A DNA stretch of 64,000 nucleotides, taken from the NCBI GenBank assembly GCA_938045545.1, contig CALIBN010000016.1, positions 1 to 64,000 of the forward strand, written 5' to 3'. Under the pieces are notes generated by a model. That model did no database searches. It was not told the DNA's origin and was given only the letters and a program-made list of their open reading frames with translations. Below are positions 25,748 to 39,187 of the stretch, piece after piece; position 1 is the first letter of the stretch; the number at the start of each line of letters is the position of its first letter. The DNA is from an uncultured archaeon. GTDB taxonomy: Archaea > Thermoproteota > EX4484-205 > JAAOZP01. The translations under genes were made by a program, and so were the position numbers.

Positions 25748-26275
25748 TTACTCCAGCAGCTCGCGATTAAGATCTAAGAAGGAACTGCCCCATTTGAATT
25801 TTGAAAGAATGCTCAACGCCTGCTCTGGGAAACCAAGTATGAAGAGGGCTGCAGCCAGTGCCTCCGCGCTTGAGAGAATGTTTGGAGCACCGTAGTTAAC
25901 AGGGTTCGCCGCCAGCAGCCTGGGCAGCCTCCTCTGGAATGGTGCTTTAAGAAGATGGAAGACACTATTGTCTGTGGATTTCCAAGAGGTGTCTATAACT
26001 GTCACCCCATGTTTAACCGCAACATCCCTGTCTACTGGTGAAAGCGTTGTCAAAGCCTCAGGGTTTAAAATTATCGAGCGCTTCGGAACCTGAGATATTT
26101 TGGAGAAAACCTTAATCAGGCCGTGCTTCTTCAAGACAAGGGTTGTGCACTTCCTCGGGTCATCCGCGTGCAGATGGAGAGCGTAGAGGCAGGGGGGATG
26201 TTGAGAGTAACCCCTTTTCTGTTCGAGACGGGATTCGACTAAGCGGCCCACCTGGCCATCATGCGGGTTACTCAT
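25748..26275 (-). CDS. tsr3: rRNA aminocarboxypropyltransferase Tsr3 (DUF367)
   Basis: Transfers the aminocarboxypropyl group of S-adenosylmethionine to a modified uridine of small-subunit rRNA. Starting at ATG 26275 it is 175 residues, normal for the family. Motifs: LHADDPRKCTTLVLKKHGL at the start of the domain, ILNPEALTTLSPVDRD, VTVIDTSWKST, and RLPRLLAANPVNYG. The frame continues upstream without another good start. It lies just downstream of 23S on the same strand, so it may be read from the rRNA transcript. Confidence 0.9.
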   Translation of the reverse strand: MSNPHDGQVGRLVESRLEQKRGYSQHPPCLYALHLHADDPRKCTTLVLKKHGLIKVFSKISQVPKRSIILNPEALTTLSPVDRDVAVKHGVTVIDTSWKSTDNSVFHLLKAPFQRRLPRLLAANPVNYGAPNILSSAEALAAALFILGFPEQALSILSKFKWGSSFLDLNRELLE

Positions 26276-26539
26276 CTGGCCTGTTTGGCCTTGCTTGCCG
26301 CAGGCTGAGCCCGTTTCACACCCACTCCGAGGGTCGTCAGCGTTCTTCATCCACATTCCTCCCGGATGGGTTCCGTTTCTGTCCCAGCCTAGGGGTCTCC
26401 CCCTGCGCCTCACGACGCTGCAGCACCCGCATCAAGAAGGGAGTTTCCTCAGGCCCTCTTCGAGCCCGACACCCGTCCTTCAACTTCCCCCCTGCCTGAA
26501 GCATAGTGTCAAATAACGTTTAAAAAATTTTTGGAGCAT

Positions 26540-29693
<3,154 letters not shown>

Positions 29694-29762
29694 ACGCACT
29701 CACAGCCCAAAATTATTGGGCTCATGCATTCGCCTAAGCGTTAAGCTTAGGGTCATTACAAC

Positions 29763-31352
<1,590 letters not shown>

Positions 31353-31471
31353 AGACTCTTTCGAGTCCTCAAGATATGTATCCACACATGGAGCCCCCTT
31401 ATCATACCTGGTGCATACCAGTGTCCCGGGGGCACGCCGTTCCAGTGTGGCCCGAAGTATAGTGAACCAGA

Positions 31472-31483
31472 CGCTTATTTAAG
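31472..31483 (-). promoter_or_regulatory. Probable TATA box of the rRNA operon
   Basis: On the minus strand the motif CTTAAATAAGCG, about 170 bases upstream of the 16S 5' end and 120 bases upstream of the processing stem, is the best TATA-like element in the leader. No experimental start is known. Confidence 0.5.
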
Positions 31484-31646
31484 CATTTCTAACGCGTTAA
31501 CGACGTTTAAAAAGGCTTGAGAAACCCGTTGGAAGACCCCCGTCTTTTAACAGCGTATTCTCCAGTGGAAACCAGGGAGGACGTGGCTGTAGTCTCCATA
31601 ATCGTCAACGCTACGGCTTAAGTACTCCGGCGGCCATGGTTGCTTT

Positions 31647-32564
31647 ATGAGGATTCGAACAGTGTTGGGGGATATTTCCCCTGAGGAGTTTGGACTAGCG
31701 CTGGTGCATGAGCACATTCTCTGCGATTTCATCGGGACAGATAAAGTCAGCAGGAACCGTTACGACGCGCAGGAAGTCTTCAACGTCATGCTGCCATATT
31801 TGAACGAGATTAAGCAGCTGGGCGTATCCGGTTTCGTAGACTGCACGCCGGCGTTCATCGGAAGAGACCCGCTGCTGCTTGCCAGCCTTTCGAAAGCCTC
31901 GGGAATTCATATTTTAACCAACACGGGCCTGTATAAGGAGCCTTTCCTCCCCAAGTATGCTTTCGAATACTCCGTTGAACAGTTAGCCAGCATGTGGGTC
32001 AGAGAGATCGAGCAGGGGATTGAGGAAACACCTGTTAAAGCAGGCTTCGTGAAGATCGCTGTAAACCCGGGCCGCATAATCCCGATACAGCGGAAAATCG
32101 TGAGAGCAGCTGCAAGATGCAGCCTGTCCACCGGAGCCGCAATAGTCTGCCACACTGCCAACGGCGTGGCGGCGATGGATCTCTTGAACATAATCGGCGA
32201 GGAGGGGCTTGACCCCGCTAAGGTAATAGTTGCACACTGCGATGCAGAAGAGGATTGGAACAACCATCTCGAAATACTTAAGCGGGGCGCATGGGTTGAA
32301 TACGACGGTATTAGTGAAGCCACGTCTACGAAAGTCTTGAACATGATACGGCTAGTGGTTGAGAATGGTTTCAGCAACAGGCTTCTACTTTCTCAGGACG
32401 CAGGATGGTATAACGTTGGCGAGAACAAGGGAGGCAGCATCCGACCTTACAGCTACCTGGTGAAGCATTTCATCCCAATCATGCTTAGGGAAGGGTTCAG
32501 CCGAAGCCTGGTGGACGAGGTTTTAGCCAAGAACCCGGCTCAAGCATTTCAGATAAAACAGTGA
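31647..32564 (+). CDS. Phosphotriesterase-family metal-dependent hydrolase
   Basis: A 305-residue TIM-barrel hydrolase of the PTE/lactonase family. Metal ligands are visible in order: HEH in ALVHEHILCD, a Lys in FVKIAVN (carbamylated in relatives), His in IVCHTANG, His in VIVAHCD and Asp in LLSQDAGW. Archaeal homologues hydrolyse lactones and, weakly, organophosphates. ATG at 31647 follows a long AT-poor leader upstream of and divergent from the rRNA promoter. The gene is intact. Confidence 0.88.
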   Translation: MRIRTVLGDISPEEFGLALVHEHILCDFIGTDKVSRNRYDAQEVFNVMLPYLNEIKQLGVSGFVDCTPAFIGRDPLLLASLSKASGIHILTNTGLYKEPFLPKYAFEYSVEQLASMWVREIEQGIEETPVKAGFVKIAVNPGRIIPIQRKIVRAAARCSLSTGAAIVCHTANGVAAMDLLNIIGEEGLDPAKVIVAHCDAEEDWNNHLEILKRGAWVEYDGISEATSTKVLNMIRLVVENGFSNRLLLSQDAGWYNVGENKGGSIRPYSYLVKHFIPIMLREGFSRSLVDEVLAKNPAQAFQIKQ

Positions 32565-32636
32565 AGAAACAGCTCGTGATGATTCAGCACGTTTACAGCA
32601 GATTCTGTATACCGGCGCCAGATAATTGCTTAGAAA

Positions 32637-32723
32637 TGGACCGGGAGGGACTCGAACCCTCGACCCTTCGAGGTCACCCATTCCGAGTGCAAGTCGGACA
32701 TTCTACCACTGAACTACCGGCCC
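32637..32723 (-). tRNA. tRNA-Ala(TGC) with a probable short non-canonical intron
   Basis: Acceptor GGGCCGG/CCGGTCC with one G-T pair, discriminator A. Anticodon arm TCCGA-CTTGCAC-TCGGA gives TGC. T arm GAGGG-TTCGAGT-CCCTC. The variable region has about 20 bases instead of five, which implies an intron of about 15 bases near position 45. It marks the left edge of an accessory island. Confidence 0.85.
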
Positions 32724-32865
32724 TGAGGCTTCTACTTCCCTCAAGGATATATAAATGCTTCCCATGAGGAAGGGAAAGTTTAAAACGGGACTTCAACGTT
32801 TAATTTTTTGCATGATCTCTCAGGATTAGTATACATAGCATCAAGTAAACCACTCATGCGCCGGG

Positions 32866-33123
32866 TGTATCTTAAAAAGGGCTAAGCCAGTATACGAGCA
32901 GATAAGTGACGAGATAAGGAAGACCTAGGAGAAGCAAGTAGAATGGTTCATCAGTAGCGGTGCCCTGATGCTGAGGGTCGTAGTTGGTCTGCTCAAGACC
33001 AGCCTTCCGCTCAAATGGAGCATTATCTACCTTTTCAAAGAAGCCCTTAGAAAGATTCTTAAAAAGAAACTGGGCCTCAGGGATATTGCCAACTTCTGCT
33101 ATGAACTGAGGCATGAGAACTGA
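32866..33123 (+). pseudogene. Unrecognised small ORF with an in-frame TAG
   Basis: A frame reading KPVYEQISDEIRKT, then TAG at 32926, then EKQVEWFISSGALMLRVVVG and a basic helix ending CYELRHEN before TGA at 33121. Both parts look protein-like, so the TAG probably interrupts one gene. It lies between tRNA-Ala and the conserved promoter of the Cys-rich gene. No family is recognised. Confidence 0.35.
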
Positions 33124-33149
33124 TCGTGGTATGAGATTGACGCATGTTT

Positions 33150-33182
33150 TTCCATGCTTTTTTAAAACTTTTTAAAGAAAAG
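33150..33182 (+). promoter_or_regulatory. Conserved promoter of the family C gene, copy 2
   Basis: The string CCATGCTTTTTTAAAAC followed by TTTTTAAAGAAAAG matches, apart from small T-run differences, the region upstream of the second family C gene (50891-50924, minus strand). It contains two TTTAAAA-type TATA candidates about 20 to 35 bases before the ATG. Confidence 0.6.
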
Positions 33183-33194
33183 ATGGGGGGTTTG

Positions 33195-33427
33195 ATGAGA
33201 ATGCGTATTGCGCACGGCCCTTTGAAGTGTGGGAAGTCATGCCGCAGGTGCGATTACCTTAAGCTCGGGTTATGCGCTGGATGCCACCTTCCCAAGAGGA
33301 ACCTCTGCTTGGCTTACCAGTGCATCGTAGGAAGGTTAGAATCATGGGAATAACCCTCAGATGTAGGGCCTGCCCGCTTGCCCCGGCTTGCGTAAAGTCC
33401 GGCAGGTTCACCCCGCGCGCGCGATAG
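33195..33427 (+). pseudogene. Family C Cys-rich protein, copy 2, frameshifted
   Basis: MRMRIAHGPLKCGKSCRRC starts a protein almost identical to the first 60 residues encoded at 50442-50879. Cys spacing is C-x3-C-x2-C-x6-C-x2-C, then C...C, typical of a zinc or Fe-S knuckle. Near 33337 the frame is lost (consistent with one missing G); the other frame continues TLRCRACPLAPACVKSGRF and stops at 33427. The C-terminal half present in copy 3 is absent. It is followed by the TGT-like gene after seven bases. Function is unknown. Confidence 0.65.
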
Positions 33428-33434
33428 CGAGAAC

Positions 33435-34573
33435 GTGACGAAGGTTGAGGAGAAAGGTGTGCACAGCTTCCTCGAGTACGATGGTCAAATACTGCTCTCA
33501 ACCATAATGCCGGACAAGCTCCTAACCGAGGAAACCTTCAACTTCACCGTAAGCTTTGTGAAGAAAGGGGGCTTCGACGGAGTAGTCGGGTGGGACATGC
33601 CCGTTTACGCTGACTATCCCAAGGCATTAAACCTATCCAATTTGGTTAAGGCTACGCTCCTGACGATGAGGTATGTGGAGGAGGGGATACCAACAATACC
33701 ATTGTTGAAAGGCGGAGACTCTTCTGAGATAGCGCTTCACGCCGAGTGGTTGGAGAAAATAGGCTTCAAGAGGATTGGGCTCCACGCCACTGAGTATATT
33801 CTAGCTAGAACTCGTGGCGGCATTGGGATTTATGGAGACTTAGCTAAAGTCGCCAACAACCTCTACTCACTGGTGCTGGTGAAAATATACGAGATTGGAG
33901 CGAAGCCACTGATAATGGGAGCCTTAAGCCCCAGGGGCCTCCGCGACTACCACGAGTCCGTGGAGAGATCTCTCTAGCGGGAATGTCTTGGCTAATAGAG
34001 GCTAGGAAGTGGCGTGCTTACGTGGGCACATCCTCTGGCCTGGGCATCGTAGACCTAGGGAGGGGCATCATGGAGTGTAAGTGCAAGGCATGTTTAGGCA
34101 AGTCTCCGAGTCAGGTCGTTGAAAACCAGGATGACATAGCGTGGCATAACTTGGTCCTGCTCAAGGAGTATGCGGAGAAGGGTAAGCTTGATGAAACGCC
34201 TGTTTACAACATGATACTGGGGAAGGATGATACCTTGGCGGTTGTGGGGGATCTGCACATAGGCATCTCCCAATCCCTTTGGCTGCCGTGTTTGAGGATG
34301 CTTAGGAAAATCCACCCAACCCACCTGGTTCTCCTAGGGGACGTGTTCGACTTCATAAGGGGGAAGCCGGAAGCATCGCAAGTCATTAGCTTCCTCAATC
34401 TCCTGAAAAACCTAAACGTCCGCATAGGATACGTATCAGGATGCTCGGATTCATACGCCTCCAGGTTTCTAGAGGCTCTGGCGAGGCTCGCATTTACGGA
34501 GGGGCCGAGGGAACCCCAGCTCTACAATCCACAACTAACGCTGGTGGAGGCAATGAGGATTCCTCCCTGCTGA
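33435..34573 (+). pseudogene. TGT-like base-exchange enzyme joined to a metallophosphoesterase, frameshifted
   Basis: The first frame (to 33977) reads like a tRNA-guanine transglycosylase barrel: FDGVVGWDMP, IPLLKGG at the position of the TGT V/LxGG loop, and KPLIMGALSPRGLRDY. The second frame (from about 33983) continues SWLIEARKWRAYVG, then CKCKACLG with a His 23 residues after the last Cys, the C-x-C-x2-C...H zinc site of TGT enzymes. From residue about 75 of that frame a calcineurin-like phosphoesterase follows: VVGDLHIG and VLLGDVFDF, but the GNHD motif is degenerate (GCSDS). One frameshift near 33975 separates the parts. It could be related to DNA-modifying DpdA enzymes or to arcTGT; unresolved. 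Confidence 0.6.
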
Positions 34574-35617
34574 TGATGACGGGAGACCTGTCGGAGGAGG
34601 AGAAGCAAGAAATAGAGGAACATATGAAGGAGGAGCGTGAGGAGCATGAGGTAGTAACGTCCAATAGGTTCGTCCTTCTGCAAGGACCTGGGGAAGAAGA
34701 GGAGGAAAAGGAGGAAGTAACTCCTCTAACGCTCGACTGGGAGATAAGGGAGATTGAGGCACTGGCCGAGGGGTATCCTCAGATGATCGAGAAGCTGGAG
34801 AATCTGGAAGAGGTATTGAACGAGGAGGAGAAGAGACAGGAGGAACTACTTAGGGAGGAGTTGTTCGAAAGTATTGCGAGGAAGTTGAGGAGGAGGCGGA
34901 ATCAGAAACTCCTCTTGAAAGACTGTTTAAAGAAGCTGAGGAACTGGCGGGAATCAAAGAGGTTGGGAAGCAGGTTGAAAAACCTCTTGAAAAGCCTGTG
35001 GAATACGAGAAACCCGAAGAGACGCATTATGAAGAGCCCGTAGAAGAGCTCGATATCCTAAAGGAAGAATTCGAAAAGCTAATGGGAGGAGAAGAACCTG
35101 TTGAAGAAATCGCCGAGGGCTTCGAAGAGGCTTGTGGAGAAGAGCTGGAGGAGAAAGTCGAGCTGATTGAGGAAGTTGAGGAAGAAGCCGGTGAGTTAAT
35201 TGAAGAGGTTGTTGAGGAGGAGCTGGAGGAAAGGGCTGAGCTAGTTGAGGAGGCTAGAGAAGAAGTTGAGGAAGTGGTTGAGGAGGTAGCCGAGGAAGCT
35301 GGAGAATTTGTTGAGGAAACTGCTGAGAAAGTTGTTGAGGAGGTTGGGAGAGAGGAAGAAGCCGAAGAGAAAGAGGAGTTGCTTGAAGAAGAAATTGGAG
35401 AGACTGCCGAAGAAGTCGTTGAGGAAGTCGAGGAAGTCGGTGAGTTAATTGAAGAGATTGAAAAAGAACCTGAGGAAGGGGCTAAAGAAGAGATTACAGA
35501 ATACGAGAAACCTAAGGAAGAGTTAGAAGGACACCGGAGGCAGTGGCTGCAGGAGAAGGGGAGGGGCCTGAGAAGGAAGAGGTCGAGAAGATTGTTGAAG
35601 AAAAACTGAGGAAGTAA
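34573..35617 (+). pseudogene. Glu-rich acidic protein spread over three frames
   Basis: Starting MMTGDLSEEEKQEIEE, the sequence encodes about 345 residues that are nearly half Glu, with short repeats such as (E)EVEEV and EYEKP. The acidic pattern passes from one frame to a second near 34880 and to a third near 35525, ending EEKLRK with TAA at 35615. The GA-rich tract is slippery, so some shifts may be replication or sequencing slippage. It lies between the TGT-like gene and nuclease copy 2 in the same orientation. It is probably extended and coiled; it might be a DNA mimic or a linker, but there is no evidence for either. Confidence 0.5.
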
Positions 35618-35774
35618 TCGTTGATAGGTTTGAAAGAACGATATTCAAGTCCGGCCATATAGAGCGTCACGGGGAGTTTGAAAAAGGCCTTTACTTGATC
35701 AGAGTAAAGACAAAAGATGGAAAAATCTTCGAGTGGTCAACTAGGAAGGATAAAAAAGACAATGCCCTTAACAC

Positions 35775-36650
35775 TTGAGTTCCTGGGGAATTCTTAAAGG
35801 AACTAGTTGGAAAGAATGTGGAGATTACTATCGTCAAATACAATTACTTACTGCACTTTCAAAAGGTTCGAACTTCTACTTCTGTCCAAGAGAGGGGCTT
35901 ATTGTAGAGGGAAAGAAGATAGAATTAGAAAAGGTCGAGCCACTGAGCTGGAGTGAGAGGCATGGAGCATCTATGATGGTCAAGCTGGTGAAGAAAAGCA
36001 TGCAGGGCGCCGAAATATACCTCGCATTCTTTGAGGACGGAGAAGTTAGTATAGTCCTCAGCAAAGAATCTTCTATATATGGAACTATGTTTAGGGTTAC
36101 ATTAAGAGTTGAGGGGGGCTTCTTGATAATAAAATACAAGGATCAAGAAGTGTGGATCCCGATTATTAAGCTTTGGCAAGGCTCATGGGAGCTTAGCGAC
36201 GAAGAAATTAGGAGAATTAAAGAAGTTACAGATAATGCAACAAGACTAGGAAATGCTGGGAGAGATAAGGTTGAGGCCGTCATACGAGCTGGAGGGATTC
36301 CGGAAATAGAAAACGCGAAAGAAATATACAAGGAAGTCTACATCAGAAACGGGCACGGAAGAATTATAGGAAAGGTAGACTTGGTAGTTGAAAAAGAGAA
36401 CGAGCGCTTAACAGTCTTAGAAGTTAAGACGACCACGATTTCTGATTACCTTGAGGATAATCTTAAGGATGGTATAGAGGATTTGGAGGAAAAATATAAG
36501 TTGCTGATCAATAAGTACAGCCTCGATTTGAGAAAGATCGGCTTAGGCGTGAAGAAGGCGGAAGATATTGAAGCCTACATAAGCTTCTCGGTCTATTTCG
36601 ACATAAAGAACAAGAAGGCAAATGCAATATGGAGCGCATTATCGCCTTAA
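35775..36650 (+). CDS. Family B nuclease-like protein, copy 2
   Basis: A 291-residue frame (TTG start) whose C-terminal part has the PD-(D/E)XK core: KVDLVVEKENERLTVLEVKTTT, with the Asp and E-x-K equivalents of copies 1 and 3. A central beta-rich domain (MQGAEIYLAFFEDGEVSIVL) precedes it. The true N terminus is disturbed: another frame at 35616-35880 encodes RFERTIFKSGHIERHG and LVGKNVEITIVKYN, interrupted by TGA at 35776, which resembles the start of copy 3. The stop lies 12 bases from the stop of convergent family A copy 2. The nuclease core is intact, so this copy may be active. Confidence 0.65.
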   Translation: MSSWGILKGTSWKECGDYYRQIQLLTALSKGSNFYFCPREGLIVEGKKIELEKVEPLSWSERHGASMMVKLVKKSMQGAEIYLAFFEDGEVSIVLSKESSIYGTMFRVTLRVEGGFLIIKYKDQEVWIPIIKLWQGSWELSDEEIRRIKEVTDNATRLGNAGRDKVEAVIRAGGIPEIENAKEIYKEVYIRNGHGRIIGKVDLVVEKENERLTVLEVKTTTISDYLEDNLKDGIEDLEEKYKLLINKYSLDLRKIGLGVKKAEDIEAYISFSVYFDIKNKKANAIWSALSP

Positions 36651-36662
36651 AATAGATAGGAA

Positions 36663-37346
36663 TTAAACGAGATACTCGAAGCTCCAGCCCCTTTCCTTCT
36701 CCAGCTTCTCAGCTTCTTCCTTCGTCAGCACTACTACAATTATACGCATTATATCCCTACACTTGACCTGATAATCCTGGTACTCAGTGTCCTCAATGAG
36801 CTCGTTCAATTCTCTGAGACCCATGTCCTGGATGTAGTCGTGCAACAAGGCGATCTCAATGCTATGCCTCCTGCCTCTAAAGTCGAAGCTGACTTCCTGT
36901 ATTAGCCACTTGGATGCCGAGGGCGTTAACCACCTTGAGCTTATATTCGTAGGCTGAAAAACTCCCCTCGATATCCTTGCAAGCCTTTCCAAGATAGCCC
37001 TTCCCATCTCCTCGTCCAGCATCGTCTCCGCATCTTCCTCTAAGATCCTCTTGGTGTCGAAGACTATCAGTGTCCCGTCTATTTCAGTATCACTCTTTTC
37101 CATCCAATCCTTCTCATATTTCATGAGGGACTCTCTGAGAAGAATTCCATGAGACGCCCCATATATCGACTTCTCCTTCTCATCCCACCATCTATGTGAA
37201 TAGTTTATCTCTCCGTTAAAAATCTTCTTCAATATTTCCTCAGAGGATAGGTCAGAATAGTCCTGGAAGAAGCTCATCTTCCTAAGATATTCAATCGAAT
37301 TTACAAATCGTTTCCTGAGCTCAGGATCTACCATTCTCATTAACAA
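36663..37346 (-). CDS. Family A protein, copy 2 (unrecognised)
   Basis: A 227-residue protein, intact, related to 10476-11186 and 48695-49454: VDPELRKRFVNSIEYLRKM, SDLSSEEILKKIFNGE, LARISRGVF and a C-terminal EEAEKLEKERGW. The middle is more divergent than in the other copies (WLTPSASKWLIQEVSFDF). It converges on nuclease copy 2 with a 12-base gap, which could allow antisense control between 3' ends. It lies 147 bases from tRNA-His. Function is unknown. Confidence 0.75.
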   Translation of the reverse strand: MLMRMVDPELRKRFVNSIEYLRKMSFFQDYSDLSSEEILKKIFNGEINYSHRWWDEKEKSIYGASHGILLRESLMKYEKDWMEKSDTEIDGTLIVFDTKRILEEDAETMLDEEMGRAILERLARISRGVFQPTNISSRWLTPSASKWLIQEVSFDFRGRRHSIEIALLHDYIQDMGLRELNELIEDTEYQDYQVKCRDIMRIIVVVLTKEEAEKLEKERGWSFEYLV

Positions 37347-37493
37347 TTAACGAAACTCCAGTTTTTAAGCGTAACTATCCTCAAATCAAATATATCCTTC
37401 TCAGCATTACTACTACGCCTTGATTGGCCATTAAGCATTCCCATAACAATTACGATCACTTGATACTGAAACTGGAAAGAAACAAGCCAAAAA

Positions 37494-37594
37494 GGCCGCC
37501 GCCGCGATTTGAACGCGGAATCAGTGGCTCCACAGGCCACCGCGTTAACCTGGTTTAGCGGTGGTTTTTAGCACGCACATACGCCACAGCGGCC
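37494..37594 (-). tRNA. tRNA-His(GTG) with a non-canonical intron in the D loop
   Basis: Acceptor GCCGCTG/CGGCGGC, discriminator C and an encoded extra 5' G, as expected for His. Anticodon arm GTGGC-CTGTGGA-GCCAC gives GTG. T arm CCGCG-TTCAAAT-CGCGG. The D arm stem GCGT/ACGC is separated by an extra 24-25 bases before AACCAGGTTA, so an intron within the D loop is inferred. Confidence 0.85.
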
Positions 37595-37668
37595 ACGGTA
37601 GATTAAACGTTGAAGCCCCGTTTTAAACTTTCTCCTCCTTGAGAAGCTGAAGAAAGAGAGGTTGGAAG

Positions 37669-37692
37669 TTCGAATCTCGGCAGCGGCCCTTT
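37669..37692 (+). repeat. Degenerate inverted copy of the tRNA-His 3' end
   Basis: TTCGAATCTCGGCAGCGGCC and the following T run match the T loop-acceptor end of tRNA-His (about 20 of 24 bases) but lie on the opposite strand, 75 bases beyond its 5' end. The rest of 37595-37935 is AT-rich with no gene. This is a possible relic attachment site. Confidence 0.45.
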
Positions 37693-37935
37693 AACAACCA
37701 ATATTTGGAAACAAGCCTCCTGATGCGAGTAATGTGGATTAGAAAATAATTAATTCCAATATTTACTGAGATTAAGGAATAAATAATACTGTAGACTAAC
37801 ACTCCTATTCCGCTTATTTCTAAATCTTCCCCTCGAACCACCACTAGCTTCAAACATGCTCGACCCAGCCTGCCCACCTTCTAAAGGGTTTTCGGCGAAA
37901 ACGTTTTAAGCCCCTTTTCCAAAGAAAACTGTTGA

Positions 37936-38027
37936 GCCTCGGTAACTCAGCCTGGTAGAGTGGCAGCCTTGTAAGCGGAAAAGGCTGAGAAAGCTGTTAG
38001 GCGAGGGTTCGAATCCCTCCCGAGGCT
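37936..38027 (+). tRNA. tRNA-Thr(TGT) with canonical anticodon-loop intron
   Basis: Acceptor GCCTCGG/CCGAGGC, discriminator T as in archaeal Thr tRNAs. The anticodon loop CTTGTA gives TGT. About 18 bases (beginning AGCGGAAAAGG) interrupt after position 37 before the 3' stem GCTGT. T arm GAGGG-TTCGAAT-CCCTC. Confidence 0.92.
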
Positions 38028-38090
38028 TCCTTCAAAAATATGGATCATTAAGGTTGTTGTTGAGCCCAGCTGGACGTGTCTGCTTAAATC

Positions 38091-38261
38091 TTGGAAGTGT
38101 TGAGGAGCAGGTGTGGGTTTGATTGCGTAAGCTGCCCCTATTTTAAGAAACCTTGTATCGGCTGTGTGATTGAGACTCGCTTGGTGGATAAATGCGTCAG
38201 GGACACTTCCTACACTGGGATAACGCATCCCAAGGGCTCCTGCAGGCTTAGGCCGTATTGA
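38091..38261 (+). CDS. Small Cys-rich protein, family C-like
   Basis: A 56-residue frame from TTG 38091. Cys spacing C-x3-C-x2-C-x6-C-x2-C (CGFDCVSC then PYFKKPCIGC) is the same as in the family C proteins at 33195 and 50442, followed by two more Cys (DKC, GSC). The remaining sequence is diverged and the protein ends shortly after. It lies 64 bases after tRNA-Thr in a region of gene fragments. It may be a free-standing zinc-knuckle protein or a trimmed family C relic. Confidence 0.45.
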   Translation: MEVLRSRCGFDCVSCPYFKKPCIGCVIETRLVDKCVRDTSYTGITHPKGSCRLRPY

Positions 38262-38321
38262 CCGATTGGAAGCAGGGATAGGCCTCCCACGATGCTGATT
38301 TCATCTCCTAGGAAGAAAGTA

Positions 38322-38852
38322 AATGACAAGGATAAGGATCCCTAGGTTTGTGCTTGAGATTGATATCACTGGTCAAAGGTCCTTGATACGGGGACATGGT
38401 TTCCAAGTATCGACAGTTTTCCTGCCCCTATGGCAACTGTTTGCAAATGAATTTAGCGCACGCTGATGACGAGGAAAAGAGAACATATAGACATAGCCTG
38501 TCATTTGTGAAAGAAGCTACGAAAAAGGGAGCAAATTCCCATTCAGAAATTTAAGAATCAACAGAAGGTAAAGCCTCACTCGAAGGAGAGAAAACTCGCA
38601 ATAACCTCGGCCACCTCAGTATTCTGTGAGCTAGAATCAACGCTCTTTAATAAGGTAATTATGTGGGCAGGCAATTGCGACCTCCAATCTCTCTTGGACT
38701 ACATTCACTTCCTTGCCAATGGATTAGTTGAACATAAGATTGCCACCCGCATAATAGGATACGATTTGGAAAACAACACTGAGAAATTAGCGATCGAAGA
38801 TTTGTATACAGAGGAAAACAGAGTAAAAGAGGTTTTCCTATGGCTGGCTTAA
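38322..38852 (+). pseudogene. Fragments of an unrecognised protein
   Basis: Protein-like peptides occur in a row on the plus strand: MTRIRIPRFVLEIDITGQRS (stops at 38463), then from about 38505 a frame reading EQIPIQKFKNQQKVKPHSKE, continuing without a stop through TSVFCELESTLFNKV and MWAGNCDLQSLLDYIHF to TAA at 38850. At least two interruptions lie between them. No known family is evident. The location between two Thr tRNAs suggests remains of an integrated element. Confidence 0.3.
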
Positions 38853-38890
38853 TGCGGATGCTTGACGCATTACGACGTTCAGCTTAAACG

Positions 38891-38983
38891 AGCCCCAGGT
38901 GGGCTTCGAACCCACGCCCTCCTCCATTGACGCTTTTCCAGCATTACCAAGGAGGCGCTCTAACCAGGCTGAGCTACTGGGGC
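38891..38983 (-). tRNA. tRNA-Thr(GGT) with canonical anticodon-loop intron
   Basis: Acceptor GCCCCAG/CTGGGGC, discriminator T. Anticodon stem CCTCC/GGAGG with loop TTGGTA gives GGT. An intron of about 18 bases (beginning ATGCTGGAAAAGC) follows position 37. T arm GTGGG-TTCGAAG-CCCAC. It closes the tRNA-rich accessory zone that begins at tRNA-Ala. Confidence 0.92.
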
Positions 38984-39187
38984 TGCAGTACTCCTGGTTT
39001 CAGGCTGTTTTAAGCTTTTTGACGAGGGTTTTTAATTTCGCGTTTAAGCTTTGTGGCTGAGCCGGTTGCCGGAGGAATGTGTTTAGAAATTGATGCTGCA
39101 TCGCTTTTTCAGGAATTTTTCTGAATAAACTAGTAAAGAAGATTGTATTGAAACCATTATAAAAAGCCATATAAGTCAGTCCCTGCA

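Noticed and set aside
34441-34572. Upstream extension of the Glu-rich gene overlapping the phosphoesterase
   Set aside because: This part of the frame lacks the acidic composition and is antiparallel in character to the phosphoesterase coding frame, so the gene is taken to start at the tandem ATG at 34573.
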